Below, piece by piece: positions 1 through 7,667 of a DNA stretch of 64,000 bases; the stretch's first letter is position 1, and each line of letters begins with the position of its first letter. The DNA is from Janthinobacterium agaricidamnosum NBRC 102515 = DSM 9628. GTDB lineage: Bacteria; Pseudomonadota; Gammaproteobacteria; Burkholderiales; Burkholderiaceae_D. The position numbers were made by a program, and so were the translations under genes. Under the pieces are notes generated by a model that had not been told where the DNA came from, made no database searches, and saw nothing but the letters and a program-made list of their open reading frames with translations. The DNA lies in contig NZ_HG322949.1 of assembly GCF_000723165.1 (NCBI RefSeq), positions 3,870,299 through 3,934,298 on the forward strand, written 5' to 3'.

Positions 1-1
1 G

Positions 2-1495
2 CGCCTGAACGGCATCAAGTATTTTGAAAAGCCGCCGCTGCAAACCTGGATGAACGCGCTGTCCTTCATGGCTTTCGGCCTCGGCGATTGGCAAGCGCGG
101 CTGTGGACCGGGGTCTGCGGCCTGATCGGCGTCGGCATGACGGTCTTGGCCGGCAACAAACTGTTTGGCGGCCGTATTGCGCTGTACGCCGGTCTGGTGC
201 TCGGTTCCAGCCTGTTCTGGATCGCTTCCGGCCAGATCGATTCGCTCGACATGAGCCTGTCGGCCATGATGTGCATCACGCTGTGCGCCCTGCTGGTTGC
301 CCAGCGCGATGAGGCCACGCCGGCCGAACGGCGCAACTGGATGCTGGTGTGCTGGGCCGGCATGGCGCTGGCGGTGCTGGCCAAGGGCCTGATCGGCCTG
401 GTGCTGCCGGGCGCGGTGCTGGTGTTGTACACCCTGGCCGCGCGCGACTGGGCGATCTGGGCCCGCTTGCACCTGGTGAAGGGGCTATTGCTGTTTTTCG
501 CGATCTGCGCGCCCTGGTTCATCCTGGTGGCGCTGCGCAACCCGGAACAACCGCATTTCTTTTTCATCCACGAGCATTTCGAGCGCTTCCTGCTGAAAAC
601 CCACCACCGCGAAGGCGCCTGGTATTACTTCTTCGCGATGCTGATTCCGGGCATCATTCCATGGCTGGGCCTGCTGCCACAAAGCCTGGCCGCGTCGCTG
701 CGTCGCACGCAGGGCGTGTTCCAGCCCAGGCTGATGCTGCTGATCTGGGCCGTGTTCATCTTCTTTTTCTTCAGCTATTCCAGCTCCAAGCTGCCCGGCT
801 ACATCTTGCCGATCTTCCCGGCGCTGGCCTTGCTGATGGCGCTGTACCTGGAATCGGCGCCGCGCGCCCAGCGCATGTTTGGCGCCGGCCTGATCAGCGT
901 GATCGGCCTGGCCGGCCTGGCCGCGGTGCCGTACATCGTCAAGATTTCGACCCGCCATCCAGCCGAAGTGGCAATGCTGCAAGCGTACCAGCCATGGGTC
1001 ATCGCCGCGGCCGTGGTGGCCGCCGCCGGTGGCCTGCTGGCCCTGCTGCAAGAGCGCAAGTTGCGGCGCGACATGATGGTATTGATACTGGCCGGCGCCG
1101 GCTTCATCGCCACCCACTTGATACTGGCCGGTTTCGAACCGTACGGCAAGTTGCGCGCCGGTACGGGCCTGTTGCCGCAATTACAAGCCGAACTATTACC
1201 GGACACCAAGATCTATTCGATCAGCACCTATGAACAGTCGCTGACCTTTTATTTGCGGCGTCCGGTGATCCTGGTCGATTATTGGGATGAATTCACCTTC
1301 GGCCTGCAACAACAGCCGGAATTGTCGATCCCGACCATCGACGCTTTCGTGCTGCAATGGACGCGCGACGCCGCAGCCGGCGTGCGCGACGTCGGCATTA
1401 TCGAGCACGGTACCTATGAAACATTGAAAAAACGCGGCGTACCGATGCGCGTGGTCGCGCAAGACACCCGCCGCATGGTGATCGCCAACCGATAG
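2..1495 (+). CDS. arnT: ArnT-type lipid A aminoarabinose transferase (5' truncated by window)
   Basis: This is an integral membrane glycosyltransferase of the GT-C (GT83/PMT) superfamily. ArnT moves 4-amino-4-deoxy-L-arabinose from undecaprenyl phosphate to lipid A phosphates on the periplasmic face of the inner membrane, which lowers the negative charge of the outer membrane. The frame is open from base 2 and reads through YFEKPPLQTW, the conserved early loop of ArnT/PMT enzymes, so the true start lies upstream and the ATG at 50 is internal. About ten hydrophobic segments follow, and a soluble C-terminal tail lies roughly at nt 1140-1495. It precedes arnB by 217 nt and heads the arn genes here, whereas in E. 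coli arnT follows arnD. A related ArnT-family transferase with another donor is possible, but the neighbouring arn genes make ArnT most likely. Confidence 0.88.
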   Translation, partial: RLNGIKYFEKPPLQTWMNALSFMAFGLGDWQARLWTGVCGLIGVGMTVLAGNKLFGGRIALYAGLVLGSSLFWIASGQIDSLDMSLSAMMCITLCALLVAQRDEATPAERRNWMLVCWAGMALAVLAKGLIGLVLPGAVLVLYTLAARDWAIWARLHLVKGLLLFFAICAPWFILVALRNPEQPHFFFIHEHFERFLLKTHHREGAWYYFFAMLIPGIIPWLGLLPQSLAASLRRTQGVFQPRLMLLIWAVFIFFFFSYSSSKLPGYILPIFPALALLMALYLESAPRAQRMFGAGLISVIGLAGLAAVPYIVKISTRHPAEVAMLQAYQPWVIAAAVVAAAGGLLALLQERKLRRDMMVLILAGAGFIATHLILAGFEPYGKLRAGTGLLPQLQAELLPDTKIYSISTYEQSLTFYLRRPVILVDYWDEFTFGLQQQPELSIPTIDAFVLQWTRDAAAGVRDVGIIEHGTYETLKKRGVPMRVVAQDTRRMVIANR

Positions 1496-1712
1496 GCAGG
1501 CAAGCAGGCGCTGGCCGGCCGGTCCCGTTCTCCGGGCTGGCCGGTCTATCGAATCCGCCCATCAAGACATCATTCTTTGCAGCAATCAACCATCCTGATA
1601 AAACAATAAAGATTTAAAATAGCGCAGGCTGGCGCCGTCAGCGCGCGTCGGCGCAACCGCAATATAAAAACCGCAACACAGAACAAGTAATCAAGAAACG
1701 ATCGAGAGCCCC

Positions 1713-2849
1713 ATGACCTCTGCCCTGCCCTTCCTGCCCTTTTCAAAACCCACCATCGACGAAGCGACCATTGCCGCCGTCGGCGAGGTGCTGCGCTCCG
1801 GCTGGATTACCAGCGGCCCGAAAGTGCAAGCTTTCGAGGCCCAATTATCCGAATATTTCGGCGGCCGTCCGGTCCGCACCTTCAATTCCGGCACCTGCAC
1901 CATGGAGATCGCGCTGCGCATCGCCGGTGTCAAGCCCGGCGATGAAGTCATCACCACCCCGGTATCGTGGGTGGCGACAGCGAATGTCATCATTGAAGTC
2001 GGCGCCACGCCGGTATTCGCCGATATCGACCCGGTCACCCGCAATATCGACCTCGACAAGCTGGAAGCGGCGATCACGCCGCGCACCAAGGCCATCATCC
2101 CGGTCTATCTGTCCGGCCTGCCGGTCGATATGGACCGTTTGTACGCCATCGCCGATAAATACCAGTTGCGCGTGGTCGAAGACGCGGCCCAGGCGTTCGG
2201 TTCGTCGTGGCGTGGCAAGCGCATCGGCTCGTTCGGCGACTTCGTCTCGTTCAGCTTCCAGGCGAATAAGAACATCACCACCGGCGAAGGCGGCTGCCTG
2301 GTCTTGAATAACCTGGAAGAAGCGCGCCTGGCCGAGAAATACCGGCTGCAAGGCGTGACGCGCAGCGGCCTCGACGGCATCGATGTCGACCTGCTGGGCG
2401 GCAAATACAATATGAGCGACATCATGGCCGCCATCGGCCTGGGCCAGTTCGCCAACATCGAAGCGATCACGGCACACCGCCGCGCGCTGGCGCGCCACTA
2501 CTTCGAACAATTCGGCAGCGATTTCGAAGCGCTCAGCGGCGCCCAGTTGCCGGTCGCCGATTTCGACAACAGCAACTGGCATTTGTTCCAGATTATCTTG
2601 CCGGATAACGGCCCCGGCACCCGCGCCGCGTTCATGCAGAAAATGGCCGAGCAAAATGTCGGCACAGGCTATCATTACGCACCGATCCACCTGTTCACGA
2701 TGTACAAGGAACGCGGTTTTACCGAAGGCATGTTCCCGGTATCGGAAAAAATCGGCCGCCTGACGGTGACCTTGCCGATGTTTTATGCGATGACCAAACA
2801 GGACGTCGAGCGCGCCGTGGCGACGATCAAATCCATCCTCGTTAAATAA
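1713..2849 (+). CDS. arnB: UDP-4-amino-4-deoxy-L-arabinose aminotransferase ArnB
   Basis: This is a PLP-dependent DegT/DnrJ/EryC1 aminotransferase that converts UDP-4-ketopentose to UDP-L-Ara4N using glutamate. The 378-residue length matches the family (about 380). The start MTSALPFLPFSKPTID is typical of ArnB. The PLP-binding lysine is K186 in SFSFQANKNITTGEGG, and VVEDAAQAFG (about 154-163) holds the cofactor-contacting aspartate. It lies 11 nt before arnC and is clearly in the same operon. The 217-nt gap to arnT could hold a second promoter, but no convincing -35/-10 pair is visible. Confidence 0.95.
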   Translation: MTSALPFLPFSKPTIDEATIAAVGEVLRSGWITSGPKVQAFEAQLSEYFGGRPVRTFNSGTCTMEIALRIAGVKPGDEVITTPVSWVATANVIIEVGATPVFADIDPVTRNIDLDKLEAAITPRTKAIIPVYLSGLPVDMDRLYAIADKYQLRVVEDAAQAFGSSWRGKRIGSFGDFVSFSFQANKNITTGEGGCLVLNNLEEARLAEKYRLQGVTRSGLDGIDVDLLGGKYNMSDIMAAIGLGQFANIEAITAHRRALARHYFEQFGSDFEALSGAQLPVADFDNSNWHLFQIILPDNGPGTRAAFMQKMAEQNVGTGYHYAPIHLFTMYKERGFTEGMFPVSEKIGRLTVTLPMFYAMTKQDVERAVATIKSILVK

Positions 2850-2860
2850 AGATTGCGCCG

Positions 2861-3850
2861 ATGAAACCTGAACTATCCATCATCATCCCGATCTATAACG
2901 AACAGGCCGGCCTGGCCAGCCTGTTTGCGCGGCTGTATCCGTCGCTCGACGCACTGGACTTGTCGTATGAAATCATTTTCGTCAACGATGGCAGCCGCGA
3001 CAATTCGGTGACCATCCTGGCCGACCAGTTCCGCGCCCGTCCCGACGTCACCCGCGTAGTGCTGTTCAATGGCAATTACGGCCAGCATATGGCGATCCTG
3101 GCCGGCTTCGAAGCGTCGCGCGGCGAGATCATGGTCACGCTGGACGCCGACTTGCAGAATCCGCCAGAGGAAATCGGCAACCTGGTCGCCAAGATGCGCG
3201 AAGGCTACGATTACGTCGGTTCGATCCGCCGCAAGCGGCAAGATTCGGCATGGCGCACGCTGGCCTCGAAAATGATGAACCGTTTGCGCGAAAAAATTAC
3301 CAATATCAAGATCACCGACCAGGGCAATATGCTGCGCGCCTACGGCCGCAATGTGATCGACCTGGTCAACCAGTGCGCCGAAGTCAATACCTTCGTGCCG
3401 GCGCTGGCCTATACCTTTGCCCGCAAGCCGACCGAGATCGTGGTCGAACATGAAGAACGTTCCGCCGGCGAATCGAAATATTCGCTGTACAGCCTGATTC
3501 GCCTCAACTTTGACCTGGTGACTGGATTTTCCTTGATACCACTGCAAATGTTTTCCATGCTCGGCATGGGCTTATCGGCCGCTTCCGGCCTGCTGGTGAT
3601 CTTCCTGCTGATCCGCCGCTTCCTGCTCGGCGCCGAAGCGGAAGGCGTGTTCACGCTGTTCGCGATCGCCTTCTTCTTCATGGGCGTGATCCTGTTCGGC
3701 ATCGGTTTGCTGGGCGAATACGTCGGCCGCATCTTCCAGCAAGTGCGCGCCCGTCCGCGCTACGTGGTGCAAACCATCTTGCAGGACGGCGCCAGCGGCA
3801 ATGATGCAGAGACACCCGTCAGGCTGGAAAAACGCCAGGTGGGCCGCTGA
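2861..3850 (+). CDS. arnC: Undecaprenyl-phosphate 4-deoxy-4-formamido-L-arabinose transferase ArnC
   Basis: This is a membrane-anchored GT2 glycosyltransferase that loads formylated aminoarabinose onto undecaprenyl phosphate at the cytoplasmic face. It is 329 residues long. The N-terminal GT-A fold begins with ELSIIIPIYNEQ, the nucleotide-binding region has FVNDGSRDNS, and DADLQNPPEEI (from D95) is the metal-binding and acceptor motif of the DPM1/ArnC group. Two C-terminal transmembrane helices lie at about 225-255 and 262-290. Its stop overlaps the next gene by 1 nt (TGATG), so translation is probably coupled. A paralogous polyprenyl-phosphate sugar transferase is the main alternative, but operon position argues for ArnC. 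Confidence 0.93.
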   Translation: MKPELSIIIPIYNEQAGLASLFARLYPSLDALDLSYEIIFVNDGSRDNSVTILADQFRARPDVTRVVLFNGNYGQHMAILAGFEASRGEIMVTLDADLQNPPEEIGNLVAKMREGYDYVGSIRRKRQDSAWRTLASKMMNRLREKITNIKITDQGNMLRAYGRNVIDLVNQCAEVNTFVPALAYTFARKPTEIVVEHEERSAGESKYSLYSLIRLNFDLVTGFSLIPLQMFSMLGMGLSAASGLLVIFLLIRRFLLGAEAEGVFTLFAIAFFFMGVILFGIGLLGEYVGRIFQQVRARPRYVVQTILQDGASGNDAETPVRLEKRQVGR

Positions 3851-4788
3851 TGAGCGTTCACCGTCAACGCGCGGTGGTGTTTGCCTACCACAATGTCGGC
3901 GTGCGCTGCATCAAGGTCTTGCTGGCGGGCGGCGTCGATATCGCGCTGGTCGTCACGCATGCAGACAATCCCGATGAAAACCTGTGGTTCGAATCGGTGC
4001 TGACCCTGTGCCAGGCCGAAGGCATCCCCTGCATCACGCCGGCCGACGCCAAATCGCCGGCCTTGCTGGAACGCGTCCGGGCGGCACAGCCGGACTTGAT
4101 GTTCAGCTTTTATTACCGCAACATGCTGCCGGCCAGCATCCTGGAAGTGGCGCCCGCCTACAATATGCACGGTTCGCTGCTGCCGCAATTCCGCGGCCGC
4201 GCGCCGGTCAACTGGGCGGTGCTGCATGGCGCCGCCGAAACCGGCGCCACCTTGCATGAAATGACGGCCAAGCCGGACGCCGGCGCCATCGTCGCACAAA
4301 CCGCGGTGCCGATCCTGCCCGACGATACCGCGTTCGAAGTCTTCGGCAAGGTCACCGTGGCCGCCGAACAAACCCTGTGGCAAGTGTTGCCGGCCATGCT
4401 GGACGGCACGGCGCCCCGGCGCCACAACGATTTGACGCAAGGCGGCTATTTCGGCGGACGCAAGCCGGAAGACGGCCGCATCGACTGGAATTTACCGGCG
4501 CACACCGTGTATAACCTGCACCGCGCGGTTGCGCCGCCGTATCCGGGCGCGTTTACCGAAGTAAATAATGTCGTTTATATCATCGAACGGGCCCGTTTGA
4601 GCACACGCTCCACGCGAAGTTTGCCACCGGGCTTGGCAGTAGTGGATAATTGCATCTTTGGCGTTTGCGGCGATGGCCGCATGCTGGCGATTTCCGCCCT
4701 GACGGCAGACGGTGCGGCTGTTTCTGCGGAGCAACTGCAAAACAATCTGGCCCGCACCATAAAAATTACACAAGAGAATCTCACATGA
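3850..4788 (+). CDS. arnA: Stand-alone UDP-L-Ara4N formyltransferase (ArnA N-terminal half)
   Basis: This is a 312-residue methionyl-tRNA-formyltransferase-like enzyme predicted to N-formylate UDP-L-Ara4N with 10-formyl-tetrahydrofolate. The catalytic triad matches E. coli ArnA: N105 and H107 in YNMHGSLLPQFRGRAPVNW, and D143 in KPDAGAI (E. coli N102, H104, D140). In enterobacteria this is the first half of a fused ArnA of about 660 residues. Here the frame stops at 4788, and the decarboxylase half starts in another frame with a 4-nt ATGA overlap. The overlap and both complete domains argue for a genuine two-gene arrangement, not a frameshift. Confidence 0.9.
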   Translation: MSVHRQRAVVFAYHNVGVRCIKVLLAGGVDIALVVTHADNPDENLWFESVLTLCQAEGIPCITPADAKSPALLERVRAAQPDLMFSFYYRNMLPASILEVAPAYNMHGSLLPQFRGRAPVNWAVLHGAAETGATLHEMTAKPDAGAIVAQTAVPILPDDTAFEVFGKVTVAAEQTLWQVLPAMLDGTAPRRHNDLTQGGYFGGRKPEDGRIDWNLPAHTVYNLHRAVAPPYPGAFTEVNNVVYIIERARLSTRSTRSLPPGLAVVDNCIFGVCGDGRMLAISALTADGAAVSAEQLQNNLARTIKITQENLT

Positions 4789-5837
4789 AAAAAGTCCTCA
4801 TCCTCGGCGTCAACGGCTTCATCGGCCATCATCTGTCGAAACGCATCCTGGAAACCACCGACTGGCACGTGTATGGCATGGACATGAATACCGACCGGAT
4901 CACGGAATTGCTCGACAATCCAGCCTACAAGACGCGCATGCACTTCTTTGAAGGCGACATCACGATCAACAAGGAATGGGTCGAGTACCACGTCAAGAAG
5001 TGCGACGTGATCTTGCCGCTGGTGGCGATCGCCACCCCGTCGACCTACGTCAAGCAGCCGCTGCGCGTGTTCGAACTGGACTTCGAAGCCAACCTGCCGA
5101 TCGTGCGTTCGGCCGCCAAATACGGCAAGCACCTGGTCTTCCCGTCGACCTCGGAAGTGTATGGCATGTGCCACGACGACGAATTCGATCCGGAAAACTC
5201 CGAATTGATTTGCGGCCCGATCAACAAGCCGCGCTGGATTTACTCGAACGCCAAGCAATTGATGGACCGCGTGATCTGGGGGTACGGCATGGAAGGCTTG
5301 AACTTCACGCTGTTCCGTCCATTCAACTGGATCGGCGCCGGCCTCGATTCGATCCACACGCCGAAAGAAGGTTCGTCGCGCGTGGTGACCCAGTTCTTTG
5401 GCCATATCGTGCGTGGCGAAAACATTTCGCTGGTCGATGGCGGCGCGCAAAAACGCGCGTTCACCTACATCGACGACGGCATCGATGCGCTGATCCGCAT
5501 CATCGCCAATCAAAACGGCGTCGCCAGCGGCAAGATCTACAACATCGGCAATCCGACCAACAACTATTCGATCCGCGACCTGGCCGGCATGATGCTGACC
5601 CTGGCGGCCGAATACCCGGAATACGCCGAAGGCGCAAAACACGTCAAGATCGTCGAAACCACCTCCGGCGCCTACTATGGCGCGGGTTACCAGGACGTGC
5701 AGAACCGCGTGCCGAAAATCACCAACACCTGCGAAGAGCTGGGCTGGAAACCGAGCACCACCATGGCCGATTCGCTGCGTTATATTTTCGACGCCTACCG
5801 CGGCCAGGTAGCGCAAGCCCAAGCCTTGATGGACTGA
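4785..5837 (+). CDS. arnA: UDP-glucuronate oxidative decarboxylase (ArnA C-terminal half)
   Basis: This is a 350-residue extended short-chain dehydrogenase predicted to convert UDP-glucuronate to UDP-4-keto-pentose with NAD+, the first committed step towards aminoarabinose. It shows the Rossmann motif GVNGFIGHHL (residues 8-17), S123/E124 in PSTSEVYG (the catalytic Ser-Glu pair of ArnA) and the Y153-x3-K157 pair in YSNAKQ. The ATG at 4785 was chosen because MKKVLILGVNGFIG is the canonical N-terminus and the ATGA overlap with the formyltransferase gene supports coupled translation. Longer readings upstream in this frame have no family similarity. Confidence 0.92.
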   Translation: MKKVLILGVNGFIGHHLSKRILETTDWHVYGMDMNTDRITELLDNPAYKTRMHFFEGDITINKEWVEYHVKKCDVILPLVAIATPSTYVKQPLRVFELDFEANLPIVRSAAKYGKHLVFPSTSEVYGMCHDDEFDPENSELICGPINKPRWIYSNAKQLMDRVIWGYGMEGLNFTLFRPFNWIGAGLDSIHTPKEGSSRVVTQFFGHIVRGENISLVDGGAQKRAFTYIDDGIDALIRIIANQNGVASGKIYNIGNPTNNYSIRDLAGMMLTLAAEYPEYAEGAKHVKIVETTSGAYYGAGYQDVQNRVPKITNTCEELGWKPSTTMADSLRYIFDAYRGQVAQAQALMD

Positions 5838-5841
5838 TGAG

Positions 5842-6816
5842 TTGACCGCAACGCTGAAGCAAGACCGGCCGCTGTTGACGTTGAAGATCGACGTCGACAC
5901 GTATCGCGGCACCCGCGAAGGCATGCTGAACCTGGTGCGCATCCTGCATGCGTACCAGGCCCGCGCGACCTTCCTGTTTTCGCTCGGCCCGGACCACACC
6001 GGCTGGGCCTTGCGGCGCGCGCTGAAGCCCGGCTTTTTCAGCAAGGTGTCGCGCACCTCGGTGGTCGAGCATTACGGCTTGAAGACCTTGATGTACGGCA
6101 CCCTGTTGCCGGGACCCGACATCGGCAAGGAATGCACGGAACAGTTGCGCACCGTGTGCGAGGCCGGCTTCGAAGGCGGCATCCATACCTGGGATCACGT
6201 GTTGTGGCAAGACAACGTCGCGACCCGCGACCCGCGCTGGACCACCAGCATGATGCGCAAGGCGGCCGGCCGCTACACGCAAGTGTTCGGCAAGGCGCCG
6301 CACACCCATGGCGCGGCCGGCTGGCAAATGAACCGGCACGCGTTTGGCGAGCACGACACTGCCGGCTACCGCTACGCATCGGACGGCCGCGCGGTGCTGC
6401 TCGACAATGGCGCGATGGCCAATCCGGCCGACGGTCCGCACCGCTTGTCGTCCGGCGACACCGTGTTGTCGTGCATCCAGCTGCCGACCACGCTGCCGAC
6501 ACTGGATGAATTGCTGGGCCGCGAGATCGATGGTAAATTGATCACGACCAGCAATATCGCACCGCATATTCTTGGCCTGACTGAAAAAAACCGCCGCGAT
6601 CACGTATATACCTTGCATGCGGAGCTTGAAGGGCAAAAACTCGCCCCCATTTTCGAGCAACTACTGGCAGGGTGGCTGGCGCAAGGATATCAACTGGCGT
6701 CGATGGCGGATTATTACGACAAAGTAAAAGACGCGGCGCTGCCGGTCTGCCCCATTACCTGGGGTGAATTACCGGGACGTTCCGGCCAGTTGATCGTGCA
6801 AGGCACAGCACGCTAA
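5842..6816 (+). CDS. arnD: 4-deoxy-4-formamido-L-arabinose-phosphoundecaprenol deformylase ArnD
   Basis: This is a NodB-homology polysaccharide deacetylase family enzyme that removes the formyl group from undecaprenyl-phosphate-Ara4FN and so makes the substrate for ArnT. It is 324 residues long. The metal-binding motif LKIDVDTYRGTREG has D17/D19, a second family segment is GGIHTWDHVLWQDN, and ATFLFSLGPDHTGWAL is typical of ArnD. No ATG is available at the 5' end. TTG at 5842, 4 nt after the previous stop, is the most plausible start; the first internal Met (residue 27) would delete the metal motif. It is the last arn gene here. No arnE/arnF homologues follow. Confidence 0.92.
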   Translation: MTATLKQDRPLLTLKIDVDTYRGTREGMLNLVRILHAYQARATFLFSLGPDHTGWALRRALKPGFFSKVSRTSVVEHYGLKTLMYGTLLPGPDIGKECTEQLRTVCEAGFEGGIHTWDHVLWQDNVATRDPRWTTSMMRKAAGRYTQVFGKAPHTHGAAGWQMNRHAFGEHDTAGYRYASDGRAVLLDNGAMANPADGPHRLSSGDTVLSCIQLPTTLPTLDELLGREIDGKLITTSNIAPHILGLTEKNRRDHVYTLHAELEGQKLAPIFEQLLAGWLAQGYQLASMADYYDKVKDAALPVCPITWGELPGRSGQLIVQGTAR

Positions 6817-6907
6817 ACGCCACCGCCCCGGCGCCCATCGGCGGGCTCCCTGCTTGCGCTGTCAGGTATGAAATCAGCGCTGAAGTTCACCGTTCAGGAG
6901 AGAACCT

Positions 6908-7378
6908 GTGGCCGATAGCCCAACCGTAACAAGCGTGCCCGATTTTTCCGCCGCCATGACCAGCGGCAAGACTTTCCAATTTTCCGGCCGTCCGGCGAGC
7001 TGCACCGTGCTGTTTTTCTATCCGAAAGACAACACGCCGGGCTGCACCACTGAAAACATCGCCTTCCGCGACTTGTATCCGCAATTTAGCGCCGCCGGCG
7101 CGGAAATCTACGGCGTCAGCCGCGATTCCTTGCGCTCGCACGAAAGCTTCAAGGCCAAGCTGGCACTGCCTTTCGAGTTGATTTCCGACCCGGACGAAGC
7201 GGTTTGCCTGCTGTTCAACGTGATGAAGATGAAACAGATGTATGGCAAGACGGTGCGCGGCATCGAGCGCAGCACGTTTGTGATTGACGCTGATGGCAGA
7301 TTGGTGAAAGAATGGAGAGGCGTGAAAGTCGCAGGTCACGTCGATGAAGTGCTGGAATTCGTGGCGCGTCAACAGTAA
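6908..7378 (+). CDS. bcp: Thioredoxin-dependent peroxiredoxin (Bcp/PrxQ family)
   Basis: This is a 156-residue thiol peroxidase that reduces hydrogen peroxide and organic hydroperoxides. The peroxidatic cysteine is C46 in FFYPKDNTPGCTTEN. The usual Bcp resolving cysteine five residues later is missing (I51), so resolution must use another cysteine (for example C32 or the one in EAVCLLF) or an external thiol. GTG at 6908 was chosen because GGAG lies 7 nt upstream and no ATG precedes the fold. It stands alone between arnD and the PhoH gene. Confidence 0.92.
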   Translation: MADSPTVTSVPDFSAAMTSGKTFQFSGRPASCTVLFFYPKDNTPGCTTENIAFRDLYPQFSAAGAEIYGVSRDSLRSHESFKAKLALPFELISDPDEAVCLLFNVMKMKQMYGKTVRGIERSTFVIDADGRLVKEWRGVKVAGHVDEVLEFVARQQ

Positions 7379-7667
7379 AGCGCGCCTTGGCTTCCAGGAA
7401 GAGTTGATCAACCGTAGCCAACCCCGCACCAGGCCATTTTGAGTCACAGAAGAAACATCTTAATCACCTCCACCGAGCGGGCCGACAGCCCGCCGACGGT
7501 ATCCGCAACAGGCCAGAACCTGGCCTGCCGTCCATTTTATAGCCCCGCATCTTTGTTTTTTTTCTGCCTTACCCGCATGACCTCCCGCATCCACCCCATC
7601 GGCGTTACCGCGACCAGCGGGCGACTGGTGGGCGGACCATTCCAGAAATTTTTTGATTGAGATCCTG

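Noticed and set aside
1509..1548. GC-rich imperfect hairpin after arnT as a terminator
   Set aside because: Pairing is interrupted and no T-run follows, so termination between arnT and arnB is not supported.
7439..7660. 73-codon open frame between bcp and phoH
   Set aside because: No similarity recognised and it occupies the expected phoH promoter/leader; composition is not gene-like.
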